Below, piece after piece: positions 33,827-42,017 of a stretch of DNA of 64,000 bases. Position numbers and translations under genes: made by a program. The DNA is from Anaerocolumna sp047777345 (GTDB lineage: Bacteria; Bacillota; Clostridia; Lachnospirales; Lachnospiraceae): positions 1 through 64,000 of the forward strand of contig JBKEEJ010000003.1 in the NCBI GenBank assembly GCA_047777345.1. The letters run 5' to 3'. Position 1 is the stretch's first letter; every line of letters starts with the position of its first letter. A model generated the notes under the pieces. The model was not told the DNA's origin, did not search any database, and worked only from the letters and a program-made list of their open reading frames with translations.

Positions 33827-34719
33827 GACTAGGGATGCCAATCAATATTAAAGCTAATAATTCTGTAGGAAGAATCTATCATTTTCCTGTTTTTCAAGGA
33901 GATAGTGTTTCTTGTATCCTGACTGTTTACGATGATGGTAACGAATACTATGTCCAGTTAGAAGAAAGTCTCCTGGCAAAAAAATTAGATTCCTATATGA
34001 ATAAGACTGACGAAAACAATGCTATAAAGTTTGTATCAGATGAGGATGGTTTTTATGCATTTTTTGACGGACAATATGAACCACTGACTCCTGAGAGTCT
34101 TATAAATAAAAGTAATTTTGACATTTCTAACACAACCGGTACAAAAGCAGATGAAAAAGCTATTGATCTGTCCAAAACTTTAGCAACCGCATCTACTGTT
34201 ACAATTCAAGAAACTCCTTCTTCAAAAGTGTTGTCTGTTAAATCAGTACCTCAAACCGATGATGGTACATTTAACGGAACACAAATGAACTGGTGTGGAG
34301 CTGCTTGCACAGCCGCAATCATTAATTACAAAAAATCAAAGTCCTTAACTGCTAAGGATGTGACGATAAAAGCCTTAGGGTCAGCGAAAGATGAGGGCAT
34401 TACCAATGATCAGGTAATTAAAGTGGCAAAAGAATATAATTTAAGTCCAAAATCCGGGGATCCATTAAGTTCTTCTACAGTTATTGATGAAATAGTCGGT
34501 TTACGCCCTATTTTTATGCAAATGCAAAGGGATACCGGTTCAGGCAAAGCTTATCATGCCCTGGTATTAATCGGTTATGATTCTACTAAATACACAATTA
34601 TTAATCCATGGTATGAAAATAGCTTAACTATAACCAGAAAGTCATCTGGAAGCGATGTAACCTATGTAACTGGTGATAGAACATATAAATGGTACAAGTC
34701 GGTATACAATTGGAAATAA
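33598..34719 (+). CDS. Secreted C39-like cysteine peptidase
   Basis: This 373-residue exported protein has a signal peptide (basic start, hydrophobic core to about residue 24, TGAS cleavage region). A region of about 200 residues follows, then a papain-like/C39-type domain: NWCGAACTAAI with Cys233, GKAYHALVLIGYD with His320 and IINPWYE with Asn/Pro near 338. The N-terminal region may be a propeptide. ATG 33598 follows AAGGGG by nine bases. It is followed after 40 bases by another exported protein gene. Substrate is unknown. The original promoter seems to have stayed with the truncated copy upstream, so current expression is uncertain. Confidence 0.8.
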   Translation: MFKKFVAALLAITLSLGTVLTTGASVFEEKNSKDPGLYVFTKETSNEIITYAVNKFPGMLLSHLKNNNMNANIDEFRLGMPINIKANNSVGRIYHFPVFQGDSVSCILTVYDDGNEYYVQLEESLLAKKLDSYMNKTDENNAIKFVSDEDGFYAFFDGQYEPLTPESLINKSNFDISNTTGTKADEKAIDLSKTLATASTVTIQETPSSKVLSVKSVPQTDDGTFNGTQMNWCGAACTAAIINYKKSKSLTAKDVTIKALGSAKDEGITNDQVIKVAKEYNLSPKSGDPLSSSTVIDEIVGLRPIFMQMQRDTGSGKAYHALVLIGYDSTKYTIINPWYENSLTITRKSSGSDVTYVTGDRTYKWYKSVYNWK

Positions 34720-34759
34720 GATTAATTTAAAATATATATCATTAGTAGGGGGTATGGTC

Positions 34760-35551
34760 ATGAAAAAATTGGTTAATTCATTAGTTATACTGCTTTTAGT
34801 AATAACTTTAGTTCCTAGTGTTGCATTTGCAAAAGGAAAAGAAACAAATCTTTTATCCTACAATGGAATTACTGTTAATAAAAACCAGATTTCCAGTGAA
34901 ACATTGGAATGGTTAGAATGGTATAATAGCTTATCGGAAGAGCTTCAAAATATGGTAAGCTATGAACCAGCTGAGTTACGTTTAATTGTTAAAACATCAG
35001 CAACACCTGATAAAACAGAGGATGCTCAAAGTTTTAAACTGATAACTCCATTTGAAACTTCTTTATTACCAACGAGCGGATATGAACCTGTTTATAATCC
35101 TGATTATTGGAATAAATCAGAAAATATTAAAAGGGCAAATTGCTATGCCTATGCAATGGACGTGTTAAAAACAACAGAAGGAAAACTTCAGCCAGGCGAA
35201 TTGTCAGGAAAAATATTTACTTCCTTAACTGAATCAGCTATTTTTGAAGCTGCAAAAAATGATGGTCCTTATTTAGGCTCTGGTCGTTCTATAAAAAGAG
35301 CTAATAGGGATGATAAACCCGGAAAGAATGAGTATAAAGTAGCACTTGTTATAGCCCCAGATCTCGATTACCATTGGTACATTCAGAATAGAGATGGCTA
35401 TTGGTCCCATAAAAGAGGATTAACTGAAGTTAGCAATCTGGATGCCAGCGGTAAGAAAATATCCGATCCTAAGTCATGTGACCGTAATTATGGAAGTTTA
35501 AATTACAGTACTTTTTGCGGATATTATATTGTAAAGTATACAGGAAAATAA
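34760..35551 (+). CDS. Secreted protein with Cys-His papain-like arrangement, function unknown
   Basis: This 263-residue protein has a clear signal peptide (MKKLVNSLVILLLVITLVPS, cleavage near AFA-KG). The mature part contains NCYAYAMDVL with Cys128 and, 77 residues later, DYHWYIQNRDGYWSHKRG with His205, then an Asp/Asn-containing NLDASGKKISDP. The order Cys then His then Asp resembles cysteine peptidases or amidases, but I cannot assign a family. AGGGGG precedes ATG 34760; a longer frame overlapping the previous gene is rejected. It sits between the C39-like peptidase and two small membrane proteins. Confidence 0.65.
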   Translation: MKKLVNSLVILLLVITLVPSVAFAKGKETNLLSYNGITVNKNQISSETLEWLEWYNSLSEELQNMVSYEPAELRLIVKTSATPDKTEDAQSFKLITPFETSLLPTSGYEPVYNPDYWNKSENIKRANCYAYAMDVLKTTEGKLQPGELSGKIFTSLTESAIFEAAKNDGPYLGSGRSIKRANRDDKPGKNEYKVALVIAPDLDYHWYIQNRDGYWSHKRGLTEVSNLDASGKKISDPKSCDRNYGSLNYSTFCGYYIVKYTGK

Positions 35552-35552
35552 T

Positions 35553-35888
35553 ATGAAAAAGAGTCAAATAATAGTTATATTAGCAATATTATGTGCCATA
35601 GTTTTTATTATTATATTCATATCTTCAGGCAGCAGACATTCTTCTCCAAAGCTTACAATAAGTTATATTGATGAACTGGTAAAAATAAAAGGAGCAGAAA
35701 ATCTCTCATGGGAAGACTTTGATGAATTTCCTCATGCAGATATTGGAAGTGGTAATTATGTTTATCAATATGAAATTGCAGGCGGTTCCCATCTGTATCT
35801 AAGTGGCCCAAATTTGTCGTCACCACCTATGTATATTTATATTATTGATTCAGAAGGGAATCGGAAAGATATTAAAAAATCAAATTGA
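35553..35888 (+). CDS. Small membrane-anchored protein, unknown
   Basis: This 111-residue protein has one N-terminal membrane segment (IIVILAILCAIVFIIIFIS) and an exterior domain of about 80 residues. Its ATG lies one base after the stop of the preceding secreted protein, so the two are translationally coupled and probably act together. The exterior part (GAENLSWEDFDEFPHADIG) looks compact and acidic. No family is recognised; a chaperone or inhibitor of the exported enzyme is one possibility. Confidence 0.6.
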   Translation: MKKSQIIVILAILCAIVFIIIFISSGSRHSSPKLTISYIDELVKIKGAENLSWEDFDEFPHADIGSGNYVYQYEIAGGSHLYLSGPNLSSPPMYIYIIDSEGNRKDIKKSN

Positions 35889-35899
35889 TAATTTGTGCA

Positions 35900-35935
35900 G
35901 CTTTGGATCATAAGCTAAGATCCAAAGCTCTTTTA
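35900..35935 (+). terminator. Terminator after the small membrane protein gene
   Basis: GCTTTGGATC and GATCCAAAGC form a perfect ten-pair stem followed by TCTTTTA. Confidence 0.82.
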
Positions 35936-36011
35936 AAGGTAACAATGCAGAACCGATACGGCTTCCTTGAAATTACTATTCTAAACATTATTTTTCAAAA
36001 TGAGGTATAAC

Positions 36012-36362
36012 ATGAAGAAAGGGGAAACACTTTTAATCTTTTGTATTGCTCTGTTACTTGTGGCTATTTGTTTCGTAATATTCTTTTACCCTAAAAGCAG
36101 TGATAATGCAAAATGGGATAAGAAACCTATGATTATGGTCGATAATACAATTTATATGGATACTGGTAAAGAAATAGAGGAAGAAATTGCAGAATCTTTT
36201 ATTGCAGGAAAGATTATTTCATCCGTCGATGGTACAAATAAACCAACCAAAAACGGTGAAAGCAACTTCGGGTGTGAAGGTGCACCATATGCTTTCTACA
36301 ATGATGGTTTAGTTGTTATGATAAATAATAAATGGATATATTTCGAGAAAGAAAAAAACTAG
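36012..36362 (+). CDS. Small membrane-anchored protein, unknown
   Basis: This 116-residue protein has an N-terminal membrane segment (LLIFCIALLLVAICFVIFF) and an exterior domain with IMVDNTIYMDTGKEI and GKIISSVDGTNKPTKNGES. This arrangement (a short beta-rich domain with SSVDG and PTxNxxSNFG) recurs, as I recall, in uncharacterised Firmicutes proteins. I start at ATG 36012, which has GAGG upstream; ATG 36000 has no site. It lies beyond a terminator, so it forms its own unit. Confidence 0.55.
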   Translation: MKKGETLLIFCIALLLVAICFVIFFYPKSSDNAKWDKKPMIMVDNTIYMDTGKEIEEEIAESFIAGKIISSVDGTNKPTKNGESNFGCEGAPYAFYNDGLVVMINNKWIYFEKEKN

Positions 36363-36430
36363 AACACATAAATCAAACGCTTTAACACTTTACATAACAA
36401 GAGCCTTTTCAAGAATGAGTTTCGAAAAGC

Positions 36431-36467
36431 AAAAATAACTGCCAGACCTCCAATGGATCTGGCAGTT
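36431..36467 (-). terminator. Terminator of rpsO
   Basis: AACTGCCAGA and TCTGGCAGTT are perfect arms around an 11-base loop; the minus-strand tail is ATTTTTG. It separates rpsO from the accessory island. Confidence 0.85.
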
Positions 36468-36531
36468 GGTGTAAAATTGCATAGATTTTGAATCTCTAAA
36501 ATAAAATTATCCGGCCTGACAAGAGGTCTGA

Positions 36532-36798
36532 TTACTTTCTTAATCCTAAACGATCGATTAAAGTACGGTATCCATCAATGTTGGTATCCTTTAAGTATTC
36601 AAGTAATCCTCTTCTTTGACCAACCATTTTCAGAAGACCTCTTCTTGAATGATGATCCTTCGGATTTTTCTTTAAATGCTCAGTTAATTCATTAATTCTG
36701 GCAGTTAACAGAGCAATCTGTACTTCCGGTGATCCGGTATCTTGTGGTGTTCTTCCATAAGTTGCAATGATTTCTTGCTTTTTTTCTTTGCTTATCAT
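36532..36798 (-). CDS. rpsO: 30S ribosomal protein S15
   Basis: S15 binds the central domain of 16S rRNA early in 30S assembly. The 88-residue protein has the family signature HHSRRGLLKMVGQRRGLLEY near 45-65 and the GSPEVQIALLTARI opening. I start at ATG 36798, eight bases after AAGGAGG, six codons inside the longest frame. A structured leader precedes it. pnp, its usual downstream neighbour, lies 5.9 kb away across the insertion. Confidence 0.98.
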   Translation of the reverse strand: MISKEKKQEIIATYGRTPQDTGSPEVQIALLTARINELTEHLKKNPKDHHSRRGLLKMVGQRRGLLEYLKDTNIDGYRTLIDRLGLRK

Positions 36799-36816
36799 CG
36801 TATTTTCCTCCTTCAC

Positions 36817-36881
36817 ATTAAACGCCGGATACTAAGATTAAGGTCGGAGTGTCCTTATTCTGGGTATCGGCTTAATTTAAT
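36817..36881 (-). promoter_or_regulatory. Candidate S15 autoregulatory leader hairpin
   Basis: GCCGATAC pairs with GTATC-CGGC (one bulge), flanked by ATTAAA-type arms, with an inner AAGG/CCTT, just upstream of the rpsO ribosome site. Several bacteria use such leaders to bind S15 and repress their own translation; function here is inferred. Confidence 0.5.
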
Positions 36882-36999
36882 GTCCATTCCATGATTCAAT
36901 CACTTATACGGACATTTGACACATATAGGATAATACCACAGTTTTCTTCCCATGTAAAGGATTATTTCATAATAAAGCAAAAAATATTACATCTATTTA

Positions 37000-37551
37000 T
37001 TAAAAACACAAAAAGAAGAAAATCAGCCTTAAGTTAATTCTTTCATACACCCAAATGTTTCTGACCCATCGAAAACCTTCAACGTAGTTAAATCCTATAA
37101 AAGTAGGATAAAACCAGAATCTGTTTCCATTAATCAGCCACATAAAAGTGTTACGATTCAGACAAAATCGTAAATTTCTGCTTCCTACCTGTCCTCCGCC
37201 GCGGAAAGCTTCCGGTCCTCCTGTTTCACTTGGAATATCCGGAATAAAATTGGGCGGCGGTGCCAATGGCTGTGATGGTCTGGGTCCCGGTCCTGGCCCT
37301 GGCAGTATTGGTCCTGGTCCCGGTGGTCTGGGTCCCGGTCCCGGTGGTCTGATTTCCGGCCCCGGCCCTGGCATCGGTGGTCTTTGCCCTGGCCCCGGTG
37401 GCCTTTGCCCTGGCCCCGGTCCCGGTGGTCTGGGCCCCGTCCCCGGTCCAAACTGCATGCTCCTGGTTTCAGATTCTGTATATGAAAATGGAGCATTAGC
37501 AGGATCCATATTATTATGCTGCTCCTGCTCATACGGGTAATTATTGTCCAA
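37000..37551 (-). CDS. Pro-Gly-rich repeat protein, unknown
   Basis: This 183-residue protein has a hydrophilic start, a collagen-like region of Gly-Pro/Pro-Gly repeats (about 34-95, units such as RPPGPGPG) and a C-terminal domain rich in aromatic residues (NRNTFMWLINGNRFWFYP). There is no signal peptide. TTG 37551 has AAGGA nine bases upstream; an ATG at codon 15 is an alternative start. Base composition is far more GC-rich than the neighbours because of the repeats. It lies next to dpaAB, so a spore-surface role is possible but unproven. Confidence 0.6.
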   Translation of the reverse strand: MDNNYPYEQEQHNNMDPANAPFSYTESETRSMQFGPGTGPRPPGPGPGQRPPGPGQRPPMPGPGPEIRPPGPGPRPPGPGPILPGPGPGPRPSQPLAPPPNFIPDIPSETGGPEAFRGGGQVGSRNLRFCLNRNTFMWLINGNRFWFYPTFIGFNYVEGFRWVRNIWVYERINLRLIFFFLCF

Positions 37552-37697
37552 ATTTCATGATCCTTTCCTATTCATTTGTATTTATTTTATGTAAAGATAA
37601 AATGAATGTGTATAAAAGAGTGTTTTTTTATTTTACCTATCAAAATATGTCGTTTTATTAATGAAATAAGTGGCATCTTCTCAAGGATAAAGTGCGA

Positions 37698-37724
37698 ACT
37701 TTTTATTGCAAAGGCCATATATTG
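37698..37724 (+). promoter_or_regulatory. Possible sigma-K-type promoter for dpaAB
   Basis: AC, 16 bases, CATATATTG roughly fits the known mother-cell sigma-K pattern (AC, then CATA---TA), about 70 bases before dpaA. spoVF is sigma-K dependent in B. subtilis. Confidence 0.35.
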
Positions 37725-37792
37725 AAAGCATGCAGCACTTATTAAATTAAGATTTTTTCAGGTCTTAGTTTAATAAATAATGGAGGCATTTT

Positions 37793-38683
37793 ATGAATTC
37801 TTCTTATTATGATTTTGCAATAATCGGCGGTGACAAAAGACAAATATTTATGGCCGATGAATTCATTGCCCGTAAATATTCTGTCATTACTTACGGATTA
37901 CCGGATTCCGTATTGGATCCGTCCTGTAAGGTCGCCGACTCTCTGGAAGACGCCGTAACTTCCAGTCAAATCATTCTCACTCCGATACCTGTGTCAAAAG
38001 ACGGGAAAAAAATCATTGCCCAAAATCCAAAATCAGATTTAACCCTAAAACAACTAATCCATTTTTTAACTGCTGGTCAAAAATTGTTTGGAGGGTGCTT
38101 AACGCAAGATCTGATAAAAAGCTGCGAAAATAAGAATGTTTATTATCTTGACTTTATGGAACAGGAGGAAATAATTCTTTTCAACACCATCGCTACTGCG
38201 GAAGGTACAATAGCGGAAGCCATACTTAACAGCAATACCAACCTGCATGGCAGTTCCTGTCTTATATTAGGTTTTGGCCGCTGTGGCCGAACCCTTGCCG
38301 AAAAACTAAAAGGTCTCTGCCAAAAAGTTGATATTGCCGCACGTTCTTCTCTTGCTTTGGCAGCTGCAAATGCTTCTTCTTTTGGCACTGTTTTTCTGTC
38401 AGAATTAAGCGAAAAAATAGGCCTGTACGATTATATTTTTAACACCATACCATCCCTTATTATTACCAAAGAACTTCTTTTAAAAACCAAACCAAATGTT
38501 GTTATTATTGATATTGCCTCTGCACCAGGTGGTGTAGATTTTACTGCCTCCGAAGAATTGCACCGCAATGCAAAACTATGTCTTGGACTTCCCGGTAAAT
38601 ACGCCCCAAAAGCCTCGGCTGACTTTTTAGTTAATTACCTGTTAACTCTTTTAGAAAGAAGTGATTCATATGTCTTTGCATAA
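37793..38683 (+). CDS. dpaA: Dipicolinate synthase subunit A
   Basis: DpaA (SpoVFA) with DpaB oxidises a dihydrodipicolinate-pathway intermediate to dipicolinic acid in the mother cell during sporulation. The 296-residue protein shows an N-terminal domain with IIGGDKRQIFMADEF and a NAD(P)-binding domain with LILGFGRCGRTLAEKL near 162-177, and the conserved DIASAPGGVDF near 242. GGAGG lies six bases before ATG 37793. It overlaps dpaB, which supports a coupled heteromer. This is strong evidence that the organism makes endospores. Confidence 0.96.
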   Translation: MNSSYYDFAIIGGDKRQIFMADEFIARKYSVITYGLPDSVLDPSCKVADSLEDAVTSSQIILTPIPVSKDGKKIIAQNPKSDLTLKQLIHFLTAGQKLFGGCLTQDLIKSCENKNVYYLDFMEQEEIILFNTIATAEGTIAEAILNSNTNLHGSSCLILGFGRCGRTLAEKLKGLCQKVDIAARSSLALAAANASSFGTVFLSELSEKIGLYDYIFNTIPSLIITKELLLKTKPNVVIIDIASAPGGVDFTASEELHRNAKLCLGLPGKYAPKASADFLVNYLLTLLERSDSYVFA

Positions 38684-39260
38684 TAAGAATATTGGGATAG
38701 CCTTAACCGGTTCTTTTTGCACCTTTGAAAAAGCCTTTGAAGAAATAGAACATCTGCTTGCTGAAAATGCAAATATTTATCCCATCCTGTCATTTAACTC
38801 TCAAAAGATTGACAGCCGGTTTGGTAAATCCAAAGATTTTTATCAGAGATTAAAAGAAATGACCGGCAAAGAACCTATAACGACTATTGAGGATGCGGAA
38901 CCCATAGGGCCTAAAAATATGTTTGACATTATGGCCATTATTCCATGTACCGGCAACACCCTTGCCAAATTAGCCAACGGAATAACCGATACGCCGGTTT
39001 TAATGGCTGCAAAGGCTCATATGAGAAACAATAAACCCTTAGTGCTTTCCGTTGCCACCAATGATGCTCTGGGTATGAACTTAAAAAATATAGGGACATT
39101 ATTGAATACGAAAAATATTTATTTTGTTCCTTTCGGTCAGGATAGCCCGGACACCAAACCCAAATCTATGATAGCCCATACCCATTTGCTGAAACTTACA
39201 CTGGAAAGTGCCTTAGAAGGTAAACAAATCCAGCCCGTTATTATTAGTCCCTTTAATTAA
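38670..39260 (+). CDS. dpaB: Dipicolinate synthase subunit B
   Basis: The 196-residue flavoprotein-like subunit has IGIALTGSFCTFEKAFEEI (about 8-26) and the C-terminal FVPFGQDSPDTKPKSMIAH near 155-173, both characteristic of SpoVFB. Its start ATG 38670 lies inside the end of dpaA, eight bases after AAGAAG; a GTG nine bases earlier is less likely. The pair is probably expressed only in late sporulation. Confidence 0.95.
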   Translation: MSLHNKNIGIALTGSFCTFEKAFEEIEHLLAENANIYPILSFNSQKIDSRFGKSKDFYQRLKEMTGKEPITTIEDAEPIGPKNMFDIMAIIPCTGNTLAKLANGITDTPVLMAAKAHMRNNKPLVLSVATNDALGMNLKNIGTLLNTKNIYFVPFGQDSPDTKPKSMIAHTHLLKLTLESALEGKQIQPVIISPFN

Positions 39261-39650
39261 TAAACTGTAACTTAATAAAATGTAACCTGCCATTTCCTAC
39301 TATTTCAGACACCAATTAAGATAATGATTAATTACATTTAATCATAACCAACTTGTTATACTATTTATCAATGCTAAATTTACCCACATTGTTTCATTGA
39401 TTCTCTATTCTTACCATATAATTTATCAGTCTGATTCAGCCATGTAACTTTTAAGATTAATTGCTTTAATGATTTTCCTAATGTATATTTCGTAATAAAA
39501 AAAGGGATTTTTTTAATTTTTAATTACTTAATTAAAATTGAAAATTACGGGGATGCCTGGATTTTAATCCGGCTATCCCCTTACATACAAAGATTCAACA
39601 GACAATTCCAATTCATTCTTATCATTTATTCGGCCAGCCACATATGACAT
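39261..39650. other. Intergenic stretch between dpaB and the J-domain gene
   Basis: AT-rich, no gene seen. It contains only the hairpin at 39550-39581. Confidence 0.5.
39550..39581. terminator. Shared hairpin between convergent genes
   Basis: GGGGAT-GCCT-GGATT and AATCC-GGCT-ATCCCC pair with one mismatch and wobbles. T-rich sequence follows on the minus side, so it mainly serves the J-domain gene. Confidence 0.65.
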
Positions 39651-40139
39651 TTACTTCATACCAAGAGCTTCAAACTGCTCAAGTAACTCAATAAATTTTT
39701 CTTCGTCACCGCCGGCATCCGGATGATACAACTTGGCCAGTTCCCGAAACCTTTTCTTAATCGCATTGATATCCGCATCATATGGCAGCCCAAGCTGTGA
39801 CAGAATATCCGGATCATACAAACTCATATTGAACATTCCATTGTCTTTATAATACTGATAAAACACCCTGTAATAAAATTCACTGATAATGTTTTTTAAA
39901 TCTTCTCTGTTTAAATTCAGCAGTTTTTTCAGCGGAAAACGTACTTCTTTGGATGAATTTTCATGCAAATCAAAGAATTCATCCCATACCAGTTTAATAT
40001 TATTTTCCTTTGACAGCATTTCTAACCTGCTGTTGCTTTCCTGAAAATTATCAATATGAAACCGTATTTTAAGCTCTAATTTTTTCAGATTCCTGATTTT
40101 ACGCTTTATTTCCCCACTGCTAATATAACAATCTACCAT
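39651..40139 (-). CDS. J-domain protein
   Basis: This 162-residue protein ends in a J domain (about 115-162) with the HPD tripeptide in LYHPDAGGDEEKF, the motif that stimulates the ATPase of DnaK-type chaperones. The first 110 residues are charged and helical with no zinc fingers or Gly/Phe region, so it is not a canonical DnaJ. It lacks membrane segments. I start at ATG 40139, six bases after GAGG. Its partner and client are unknown; it sits alone before an HPr-like gene. Confidence 0.82.
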   Translation of the reverse strand: MVDCYISSGEIKRKIRNLKKLELKIRFHIDNFQESNSRLEMLSKENNIKLVWDEFFDLHENSSKEVRFPLKKLLNLNREDLKNIISEFYYRVFYQYYKDNGMFNMSLYDPDILSQLGLPYDADINAIKKRFRELAKLYHPDAGGDEEKFIELLEQFEALGMK

Positions 40140-40270
40140 AAGTATCCTCATTCCTGGGCTGCATTAATTACACATTGGATTTCATTTCCGTTTGCATAAG
40201 ATAAATGCAGCTTACCTGTTACAAAAAACTAAATATATAGTATTTTAACGTTTTATCGTTAAAAAAACAA

Positions 40271-40510
40271 TCACAATTTTACTATAAATTTTTCCATTAA
40301 ACCAAGAATCTCATCAAGCCGGCTGCCTTCCGCGTAAATTTTTAGCTGAACTGGTTTTGATAAATTCAGGCTGAAAATCCCCATAATGGACTTACCATTT
40401 ATCACATAACGGTCCGATACCAAATCCAGTTCCTCGTCAATTTTACCGGCTATTTTTACAAAATCATTAATTTTGTCAATGGTATTTAGCAAAATACTCA
40501 CTGTTTTCAT
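40271..40510 (-). CDS. HPr-like protein lacking the active-site His (Crh-like)
   Basis: This 79-residue protein aligns with HPr from the Ser-46 region GKSIMGIFSLNLSKP outward. By spacing, the phosphocarrier His15 is replaced by Thr (near residue 10, LNTIDKIND) and Arg17 by Asp, so it cannot carry phosphate for PTS transport. The regulatory Ser is kept at about 41. That combination is known from B. subtilis Crh, which works with CcpA. AGGAGG precedes ATG 40510. It is therefore more likely a regulatory HPr paralog than a transport component. Confidence 0.75.
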   Translation of the reverse strand: MKTVSILLNTIDKINDFVKIAGKIDEELDLVSDRYVINGKSIMGIFSLNLSKPVQLKIYAEGSRLDEILGLMEKFIVKL

Positions 40511-40655
40511 CCGCATATCCTCCTGATAATTTTAAATCAGCATTATATTATGCGGTTATCTTTCCTATTATTACTTTAATACGAAAGTGTATCGGCTCTT
40601 TTTTGATTTTTTTTATTTTGCAGTTTATTTTCATACATTAAGGAATCCAGTGTTT

Positions 40656-41726
40656 TCAGAAAATCCGCCATATTGGAATCTGAATTGGGATTAAATATCC
40701 CATACTGCAACTAAGTTTGTAAGGCAAGTTGCTGGTCTGGTTATAATTATCAATACGCCTTTTTATTCTTGTCACCGTTTCCTCTAACTTAATTTCATCA
40801 TCTAAATTTAAGATAACAAAAAATTCGTCTCCCCCAAATCTGGCAATAAAATCATTAAGCTTAAGGCAACTTTTAATTAACTTGGCGCAAGCATGCAGCG
40901 CACTATCACCCGCATCGTGTCCGTAGTTGTCATTAATAAACTTAAAATCATCCAGATCAATCATAATGGCTGAAAATGATGAATTTCTTTTTCTTGAACT
41001 CACTCTTTGCTCCAAATACTTTTCTAATTTTTTCCGGTTATATAACCCTGTGAGAAAATCTGTATATATATTATTATTTTGAATTGTTAAAAAGACAATC
41101 AATAAGGAAAAAACAATACCGTTTAAAACCATGGAATACCCATAAAAAATTAATTGCAGAATTATGCAGATAAAGGGAGGCACCGGAAAAAGCAACAAAG
41201 AGTAATATTGCTTTTGGTCCATTTTACTCTTATTATTCAAAGTAAAAAAACCTGCTATAGCTATAAGAATAAAGGTTAAAAAGGCAGCCACCCCAAACAA
41301 AGGTCCCCGGTGGTATATATTTGCAGAATCAATCCAATAGTACCACCCGGTTAGTAAACTAAAAAGCAACAGGGCCAAATTAAGCCCGTTAATGAGCAGG
41401 ATTCGATATAGGAGTCTTTTTGTCTTTTTGTCATCCAGAAATATCTGATTATGTACATAAAGCAACCAAATAGAGGACAAAACCGTATTCAGCAAAAAAA
41501 CACTAAAATTTCCTATGTGGTTTAAAACAGGATAGATCGTATCCGTTTTCCCGTCAAACCTGCTTAAAATATCAAAAACAAGGGAGAACATAGTAAACTT
41601 TAGCATCAGCTTATACAGCCTGTTTTGCAAAGTTTTCTCATCATTATACCGAACAGAAAAGAAATAAATAATACATAAAATACCAATGGAATATCCGTTA
41701 ATTATAATATTAGATCTTAAATTCAT
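40656..41726 (-). CDS. Membrane diguanylate cyclase (GGDEF), C-terminal frameshift
   Basis: The 356-residue product has six or seven membrane segments (about 5-225) and a cytoplasmic GGDEF domain that makes cyclic di-GMP. DFLTGLYNRKKLEKYLE opens the domain and RFGGDEFF (about 297-304) is the intact active site. The protein ends abruptly after KLSCSMGY. One base further, another frame supplies the expected ending (FNPNSDSNMADFLKTLDSL, then MYENKLQ) and stops at 40576. Restoring one T near 40679 would give a normal-length enzyme, so this is a frameshift or a sequencing error. GGGAG precedes ATG 41726. Confidence 0.82.
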   Translation of the reverse strand: MNLRSNIIINGYSIGILCIIYFFSVRYNDEKTLQNRLYKLMLKFTMFSLVFDILSRFDGKTDTIYPVLNHIGNFSVFLLNTVLSSIWLLYVHNQIFLDDKKTKRLLYRILLINGLNLALLLFSLLTGWYYWIDSANIYHRGPLFGVAAFLTFILIAIAGFFTLNNKSKMDQKQYYSLLLFPVPPFICIILQLIFYGYSMVLNGIVFSLLIVFLTIQNNNIYTDFLTGLYNRKKLEKYLEQRVSSRKRNSSFSAIMIDLDDFKFINDNYGHDAGDSALHACAKLIKSCLKLNDFIARFGGDEFFVILNLDDEIKLEETVTRIKRRIDNYNQTSNLPYKLSCSMGYLIPIQIPIWRIF

Positions 41727-41916
41727 GTTTTTCTCCCTATATGAAATAATTTCTTTAGTATAAAACAGATACCTTTATGTATAACATACTGTTGTTTTTT
41801 GCTGGTTTTCCTTTATTTTGCCATATTAAGCAATATTATAACACCTATTAAAAAATATAGCTACCATTAATCTACAGAAAATGCAAAAAATTTTAAAATA
41901 TATAAAATCAGGGCAT

Positions 41917-41994
41917 AAAAAGAGCTGTCCAAATTCTGCAAAGACATAATACGTAAAAACCCAACGTAAAACATCTTTACAAAATGAGCAGCTC
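41917..41994 (-). terminator. Long nested hairpin after the aldo/keto reductase gene
   Basis: GAGCTG (41922-41927) and CAGCTC (41989-41994) enclose further imperfect arms; on the minus strand it is followed by TTTTTATG. It resembles in design the hairpins at 8393 and 24797. Confidence 0.7.
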
Positions 41995-42017
41995 CTATCT
42001 TAATAAGAATTTACCGA

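Noticed and set aside
37148..37540. 130-codon plus-strand frame opposite the Pro-Gly protein
   Set aside because: It is a shadow created by the GC-rich repeat, with no ribosome site and no independent homology.
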